From NCBI GenBank assembly GCA_944323165.1, contig CALURK010000011.1, forward strand, positions 1 to 55,396: a stretch of DNA of 55,396 nt, read 5' to 3'. Positions within the stretch are counted from its first letter, which is position 1. Each line of letters begins with the position of its first letter. A program made the position numbers and the translations under genes. The notes under the pieces are model-generated. The model was not told the origin of the DNA. It was given only the letters and a program-made list of their open reading frames with translations, and ran no database searches. The stretch is from Candidatus Gastranaerophilales bacterium. GTDB taxonomy: Bacteria > Cyanobacteriota > Vampirovibrionia > Gastranaerophilales > Gastranaerophilaceae. Positions 51,398-55,396 of the stretch are shown here, piece by piece.

Positions 51398-53212
51398 ATG
51401 TGCGACGATTGCCATGAAGAAAATGAACAACAAGAACACGAAGAGAATGAAGCTTATGTTGTCGGAAGAATTATTTTGTCTTTGCTGATATTTGCAGCGG
51501 GGTTTAAATTTAAGCTTTTGTTTATTTTGGCTTATTTAATAGCTGGTGGCGATGTTTTGTTTAGGGCTGCCAAAAATGTTGTTAAAGGGAAAGTTTTTGA
51601 TGAAAATTTTCTTATGAGTGTTGCAACCTTGGGAGCTTTAGCAATCAAGGAATTCCCTGAAGCTGTTATGGTAATGGTTTTATATCAGACAGGTGAGTAT
51701 TTTCAACATAGAGCAGTTGAGAGGTCTCGCAATTCTATAGCTGAGCTTATGGATATAAGACCTGATTATGCTAATTTGGATGGTAAGAGAGTTTCTCCTA
51801 AGGATGTAAAAGTCGGTGAGGTTATTACAGTTAATCCTGGTGAGAAAATTCCTTTGGATGGTGTTGTAATTTCAGGCGTAGCATCTGTTGATACTTCATC
51901 TCTTACGGGTGAATCTCTTCCTAGAACGGTAAAAATCGGGGATGATGTTATAAGCGGATGTATAGACTGTGATGGTGTATTAAAGATAAGAGTTACTAAA
52001 GAGTTTGGCGAATCTACGGTTTCCAAGATTTTGGAACTTGTTGAAAACGCCTCTTCTAAGAAGGCTCAGACGGAAAATTTCATAACCAAATTCGCAAGAT
52101 ATTATACTCCAGCAGTTGTTCTCTTTGCGGTTTTATTGGGCGTTGTATTTCCTTTTCTAGCAAGAGTTCCGTTTACCCCTTGGGTTGCCAGAGCGTTGAC
52201 ATTTTTGGTAATTTCATGCCCTTGTGCTTTGGTTATATCTATTCCGTTAAGCTTTTTTGCCGGAATTGGCGGAGCTTCAAAACAGGGTATTTTGATTAAG
52301 GGAAGTACCTTTATCGAAACACTTTCTAAGCCTTCTGTTGCAGTGTTTGATAAGACAGGTACTTTAACAAAGGGTGTGTTTAAAGTTACGGAAATATCTT
52401 CCGAGAATCCTGATTTAATAAGATATGCAGCATACGCTGAGTCTGCTTCTTCGCACCCTATAGCTGCGGCTATTAGAAAAGAGTACGGAAAAGATATTCC
52501 TGAAATTGATGATATTAAAGAAGTTGCAGGAAAAGGCGTTGAGGCTAATATTGAAGGGAAGCTGATAAAAGTTGGTAATGCAAAATTTATCGGATGCGAA
52601 CCTGTAGATAAATTCGGAACGGTAATTTATGTTTCTGCAGACGGTATTTATCAGGGCTATATTGTAATTTCTGATGAAGTTAAAGAGGATTCTAAAGATG
52701 CTGTTAGCAGATTGAAAAAGCTTGGAGTATTTGCTGAAATTTTGACCGGTGATACTTATAAGACGGCTGAAGTAGTTCAAAAAGAGCTTGGAGTTGATAA
52801 GGTTTATGCTGAACTTCTTCCGCAGGATAAAGTTAATAAAATCGAAGATGTTATCAATAGTTCACAGGGTAGTGTAATTTTCGTCGGTGACGGTATAAAT
52901 GACGCTCCTGTTCTAACGAGGGCTGATGTCGGAATTGCAATGGGCGGTTTGGGTTCTGACGCTGCAATTGAGGCTGCTGATGTTGTAATTATGGATGACA
53001 AACCTTCTAAGGTTGCTGATGCTGTTCAGATTTCCAGAAAGACCATGAGAATAGTTAAGCAAAACATTGTTTTCGCCCTAGGTGTTAAGGGATTATTTTT
53101 AATCCTTGGCGGTCTTGGAATGATGACAATGTGGGGCGCTGTGTTCGCTGATGTCGGAGTTTCATTTATCGCAATACTTAATGCTCTTAGGGCCTTGAAG
53201 GTCAGAAAATAA
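51398..53212 (+). CDS. heavy-metal P1B-type ATPase (Zn/Cd/Pb class)
   Basis: 604 residues. P1B landmarks: the ion-binding ISCPCAL with Cys274-Pro-Cys276, the phosphorylated Asp318 in VFDKTGTLT, the HP pair in SSHPIAAAI, and GDGINDAP. An actuator domain carries TGES (SSLTGESLP). It lacks the N-terminal HMA domain; instead it starts with a short Cys/His/Glu-rich tail (CDDCHEENEQQEHEENE) that can bind metal. The CPC motif and the divergent ArsR-type repressor indicate zinc, cadmium or lead export (ZntA/CadA class). Its stop codon abuts that of the convergent HxlR gene. Confidence 0.93.
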   Translation: MCDDCHEENEQQEHEENEAYVVGRIILSLLIFAAGFKFKLLFILAYLIAGGDVLFRAAKNVVKGKVFDENFLMSVATLGALAIKEFPEAVMVMVLYQTGEYFQHRAVERSRNSIAELMDIRPDYANLDGKRVSPKDVKVGEVITVNPGEKIPLDGVVISGVASVDTSSLTGESLPRTVKIGDDVISGCIDCDGVLKIRVTKEFGESTVSKILELVENASSKKAQTENFITKFARYYTPAVVLFAVLLGVVFPFLARVPFTPWVARALTFLVISCPCALVISIPLSFFAGIGGASKQGILIKGSTFIETLSKPSVAVFDKTGTLTKGVFKVTEISSENPDLIRYAAYAESASSHPIAAAIRKEYGKDIPEIDDIKEVAGKGVEANIEGKLIKVGNAKFIGCEPVDKFGTVIYVSADGIYQGYIVISDEVKEDSKDAVSRLKKLGVFAEILTGDTYKTAEVVQKELGVDKVYAELLPQDKVNKIEDVINSSQGSVIFVGDGINDAPVLTRADVGIAMGGLGSDAAIEAADVVIMDDKPSKVADAVQISRKTMRIVKQNIVFALGVKGLFLILGGLGMMTMWGAVFADVGVSFIAILNALRALKVRK

Positions 53213-53599
53213 TTATTCTTCTTGCAAGGATTTGATTATTTCTTCGGGATCACCGTTGAAAGCACAAGGAATATTCTCTTCTCTCAGATAATTCTGTCCC
53301 CACTTGTTTAGCTCAATTATTGCAGGAATGAGGGTTTTTCCTCTCGGAGTCAGAGAGTATTCTGTTTTCGGAGGAACAACAGGGTATAAAGTTTTTTTTA
53401 TAATTCCGTCGCGCTCAAGCTCTTTAAGTTGCTGTATAAGCATCTTAGGAGTTGCCTGAGGAATTAGTTTCTGCAATTCATTATATCTCAGGGTTTTGTT
53501 AATCAGGTAGCCTATAATTATTCCCTTGTATTTGCCTCCAATAATTTCTAAAGTTGCTTCTAAAGGACACTTATATTCGCTTTGTTTTTGCCTAACCAT
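53213..53599 (-). CDS. HxlR-family regulator
   Basis: 128 residues of the HxlR/YodB type. Visible are CPLEATLEIIGGKYKGIIIGYL with the N-terminal Cys11, then LRYNELQKLIPQATPKMLIQQLKELERDG (recognition helix), and YSLTPRGKTLIPAI. The conserved cysteine near the N-terminus is often the sensor of quinones, aldehydes or oxidants in this family. TTAGGAG precedes the ATG. It is divergent from the metallo-beta-lactamase-fold gene, across a 125-bp spacer with palindromes, and is probably its regulator. Confidence 0.93.
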   Translation of the reverse strand: MVRQKQSEYKCPLEATLEIIGGKYKGIIIGYLINKTLRYNELQKLIPQATPKMLIQQLKELERDGIIKKTLYPVVPPKTEYSLTPRGKTLIPAIIELNKWGQNYLREENIPCAFNGDPEEIIKSLQEE

Positions 53600-53615
53600 C
53601 TGATTTCTCCTAATT

Positions 53616-53665
53616 TACTTATTATATACTATTATACCAAAAAGTAAGTATTATACTTTAAAGTA
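53616..53665. promoter_or_regulatory. likely HxlR operator region
   Basis: A perfect 12-bp palindrome TACTTTAAAGTA (53654-53665), and TACTTA (53616-53621) facing TAAGTA (53645-53650), share the same half-site. They lie between the divergent genes. Confidence 0.55.
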
Positions 53666-53724
53666 CGTTCTTGTAAAAAAGGTAGCAAACTAATATCATG
53701 TAATAAAAATAAGGAGTTTAAACT

Positions 53725-54504
53725 ATGAAAATTACACAAGTAAGAAATGCAACAATTATAGTAGAATATGCAGGAGTAAAGTTTTTGATAGATCCTTGGC
53801 TTGCTCCGAAAGATTATATGCCGGGGTTTGACTCTGCTATAAATTCTGAGGTTCGCCAGCCGAGAGTAGATTTGCCGTTTGAAATTAACAAAATCGTCGA
53901 TGTTGATTGCGTTATTTTGACACATTTTCATCCTGATCATTGGGATGAATTTGCAGAGAAAGCTATAAAAAAAGATATGAAAATCTTTGTTCAGTCTGAG
54001 GATGATAAAAATTACTTATGCTCCAAAGGGTTTAATAATCTGGAAATCCTTTCTGTAAAAGGACTAGAATATAAGGGTGTTATGTTATACAAAACCGGAT
54101 GTCAGCATGGTAAACGTTCTATAGTTGAACCTTTGTGTAAGCAAATAAATATGCCTTACGATTCTATGGGAGTTGTTTTTAAGGCTAATTCTGAAAAAAC
54201 ATTATATTTAGCAGGTGATACAATTTATTGTGAAGAAGTAAGGGAAGCAATTTCTAAATACCGTCCTGAAATTATTATAGTTAACGCTTGTGGCGCAACT
54301 CTATTGAATGGTGAAAGAATTATCATGACACAGGCAGATATTTCGGATATTGTTAAACAAATTCCTGATGCGAAAATAGTTGCAAGTCATATGGATACAG
54401 TTAGTCATTTATCAGTTACAAGAGGTGATTTGAGAGAGTTTGCAAAGGAAAATAATTTAGAAAATCTGCTTATTCCTGAGGATGGAGAAACTTTAGAGTT
54501 TTAG
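53725..54504 (+). CDS. metallo-beta-lactamase-fold hydrolase
   Basis: 259 residues of the UlaG/L-ascorbate-6-P lactonase-like branch of the MBL superfamily. It starts KITQVRNATIIVEYAGVKFLIDPWL, has the metal site HFHPDH (His67-His72) and the later LAGDTIYCEE and IVASHMDTVSH ligands. The metal site is complete. Such enzymes hydrolyse esters, lactones or phosphodiesters; the substrate is unknown. AAGGAG precedes the ATG. A palindromic operator and the divergent HxlR regulator suggest induction by a reactive compound. A terminator follows. Confidence 0.9.
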   Translation: MKITQVRNATIIVEYAGVKFLIDPWLAPKDYMPGFDSAINSEVRQPRVDLPFEINKIVDVDCVILTHFHPDHWDEFAEKAIKKDMKIFVQSEDDKNYLCSKGFNNLEILSVKGLEYKGVMLYKTGCQHGKRSIVEPLCKQINMPYDSMGVVFKANSEKTLYLAGDTIYCEEVREAISKYRPEIIIVNACGATLLNGERIIMTQADISDIVKQIPDAKIVASHMDTVSHLSVTRGDLREFAKENNLENLLIPEDGETLEF

Positions 54505-54505
54505 T

Positions 54506-54728
54506 ACGACCTTGTGTGGATTCTGTTTCCTATCAGAAACAATAGCCAAATAAAAAAGCCATCACAGGATGGCTTTTTTTTATTTGGTGCGCCTGGAGAC
54601 TCTGCCGAACAAAAGGTGACTAAATGTCACGTTTTGTGAGAGGTAAGAACCCCCATCTTGCAGAGCAAGAATGCGGTTCGACTCCAAAATACAGGGTTTT
54701 TGAAAAAATAAATGCGCCTGGAGGGAGT
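54506..54728. repeat. structured module, copy 1, ending in tRNA-Arg 3' sequence
   Basis: Same order of parts as 54838-55060, 332 bp apart: CCTTGTGTGG(A/G)TTCTGT, a terminator-like hairpin that differs between copies, then a conserved 141-bp part (54588-54728). That part starts and ends with TGCGCCTGGAG, the 3' end of tRNA-Arg. It contains two hairpins (54609-54637 and 54656-54670). No gene seen. Confidence 0.8.
54545..54587 (+). terminator. terminator after the metallo-beta-lactamase-fold gene
   Basis: AAAAAAGCCATC pairs with GATGGCTTTTTT around an ACAG loop; CCAAAT and ATTTGG extend the stem. Confidence 0.92.
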
Positions 54729-54838
54729 GTCTTGCTCGTTCGCGTTTAACGGGTCTACGTCTGCCGCCTGCAATGTCAAAGACATTTTACCGGCAGAACT
54801 TCGCCCTCAGCTCACTCGCGCCGAACCCACTGACAAGG
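54713..54838 (-). pseudogene. broken tRNA-Arg copy with 93-bp insertion
   Basis: 54713-54728 equals the last 16 nt of tRNA-Arg on the minus strand, and 54822-54838 resembles the following tRNA part (CGAACCCAC, then GACAAGG) with a short deletion. The 93 bp between them (54729-54821) have a higher GC content and fold as TCTGCCG/CGGCAGA with an inner ATGTC/GACAT stem. Confidence 0.5.
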
Positions 54839-55060
54839 ATAAATCCCTTGTGTGGGTTCTGTGATATCCAAAAACTAAAATTAAACACAAGGAAGACAAT
54901 TTGTCCTCCTTGTGTTTAATGCGCCTGGAGACTCTGCCGAACAAAAGGTGACTAAATGTCACGTTTTGTGAGAGGTAAGAACCCCGTTCTTGCAGAGCAA
55001 GAATGCGGTTCGACTCCAAAATACAGGGTTTTTGAAAAAATAAATGCGCCTGGAGGGAGT
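54838..55060. repeat. structured module, copy 2, ending in the intact tRNA-Arg
   Basis: Second copy of 54506-54728. Its middle hairpin (54880-54920) is a nearly perfect 20-bp stem unlike that of copy 1. Its last 16 bp are the 3' end of the intact tRNA-Arg. Confidence 0.8.
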
Positions 55061-55120
55061 CGAACCCACGGCAGACAAGGTTTAGGAAACCTCCGCTCTA
55101 TCCTACTGAGCTACAGACGC
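55045..55120 (-). tRNA. tRNA-Arg (CCT)
   Basis: 76-nt cloverleaf on the minus strand. Acceptor GCGTCTG pairs with CAGGCGC (one G-U), discriminator A. D-arm TAGCTCAGTAGGATAGAGC, anticodon loop TTCCTAA (anticodon CCT), T-arm GTGGG-TTCGACT-CCCTC with one weak pair. CCA is not encoded. Three further copies of its last 11 nt (TGCGCCTGGAG on the plus strand) lie at 54588, 54713 and 54920. Confidence 0.93.
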
Positions 55121-55145
55121 TTACTTTTTCTGTAGAAAAAGTAAG
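55120..55145. repeat. 12-bp inverted repeat upstream of tRNA-Arg
   Basis: CTTACTTTTTCT-GT-AGAAAAAGTAAG is a perfect hairpin that starts at the 5' end of tRNA-Arg and leads into the 80-bp repeats. Confidence 0.8.
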
Positions 55146-55396
55146 CAAAAAGACTTTTCATTTCTTTATCTTACTTTAACTCTACAAGTTTTTTGTCTTT
55201 CGTTTGTTTCTGTAGAAAAAGTAAGCAAAAAGACTTTTCATTTCTTTATCTTACTTTCACTCTACAAGTTTTTTGTCTTTCGTTTGTTTCTGTAGAAAAA
55301 GTAAGCAAAAAGACTTTTTATTTCTTTATCTTACTTTCACTCTACAAGTTTTTTGTCTTTCGTTTGTTTCTGTAGAAAAAGTAAGCAAAAAGACTT
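55131..55396. repeat. 80-bp tandem repeat array, runs off the window
   Basis: TGTAGAAAAAGTAAGC recurs at 55131, 55211, 55291 and 55371, exactly 80 bp apart. Units differ by only one or two bases (for example CTTTAACT or CTTTCACT). Each unit can pair AAAGTAAG with CTTACTTT. It lies upstream of tRNA-Arg and continues beyond the window. Short frames across it are not genes. Confidence 0.92.

Noticed and set aside
55193..55375. 60-codon frame across the 80-bp repeats
   Set aside because: It is a translation of the tandem repeats themselves, repeating itself, with no ribosome site.
55131..55396. CRISPR-like array
   Set aside because: The repeats are contiguous 80-bp units with no variable spacers and no cas genes nearby.

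Overview
The window is AT-rich, densely coded DNA from a bacterium with a double-membrane (Gram-negative-type) gene set: SurE, an RseP-type site-2 protease, a KpsF/KdsD-type isomerase, GtrA and polysaccharide-type glycosyltransferases, plus CcdA/thioredoxin. Low GC, short intergenic gaps, giant LysM/EF-hand-like proteins and hypothetical proteins with an 'MKI...F-x-x-K' N-terminus fit a gut Gastranaerophilales (Vampirovibrionia/Melainabacteria) lineage. That placement is inference; no rRNA or marker gene was compared.

Layout. 0-19.3 kb is housekeeping: a partial HD-domain protein, surE, malQ-like, dapF, hisS, an HU gene, a regulator made of four winged helices, infC with an ATA start, tRNA-Phe, a vWA protein, bioD-bioA, a CoA-disulfide-reductase-type flavoprotein, rseP, coaD, an EamA transporter, a parvulin and mazG. 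19.3-25.7 kb holds a giant LysM protein gene split in two by a one-base insertion inside an 819-bp tandem duplication; a direct repeat of about 150 bp lies on each side. 26.5-48.6 kb looks like a genomic island. It is more AT-rich and is bounded by an imperfect 26-bp inverted repeat. It carries an Xre two-gene operon, a HEPN-type protein with two unknown neighbours, a roughly 16-kb surface-glycan operon read leftward, a short tyrosine recombinase and a Mu-like prophage remnant, and ends beside tRNA-Met. 48.8-54.5 kb holds redox and metal-resistance genes: C_GCAxxG_C_C protein, CcdA plus thioredoxin, ArsR plus a P-type ATPase, and HxlR plus a metallo-beta-lactamase-fold protein. 54.5-55.4 kb is non-coding: two copies of a structured module carrying tRNA-Arg 3' ends, a broken tRNA-Arg copy, intact tRNA-Arg(CCT) and a tandem array of 80-bp repeats.

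How the parts work together. The glycan operon combines nucleotidyltransferases (one tandem, one fused to a kinase), two HAD phosphatases, a KpsF-type isomerase, a class II aldolase, a membrane glycosyltransferase fused to a uridine-kinase-like domain, GT2/GtrA/YfhO-type membrane machinery, an acyltransferase and a GDPD-like protein. This suggests a nucleotide-activated small sugar or polyol that is made and added to a surface glycan. Just upstream, a 16-bp perfect inverted repeat flanks a 145-bp segment with a promoter-like -10 facing the operon. It sits next to a FimB/FimE-sized tyrosine recombinase, which is the layout of a phase-variable promoter. This is the most interesting candidate system in the window.

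Expression signals. Several genes have TGnTATAAT-type extended -10 boxes. Four genes (mazG, the flavoprotein, arsR and the C_GCAxxG_C_C gene) have a -10 box exactly 6 nt before the ATG, which predicts leaderless mRNAs.
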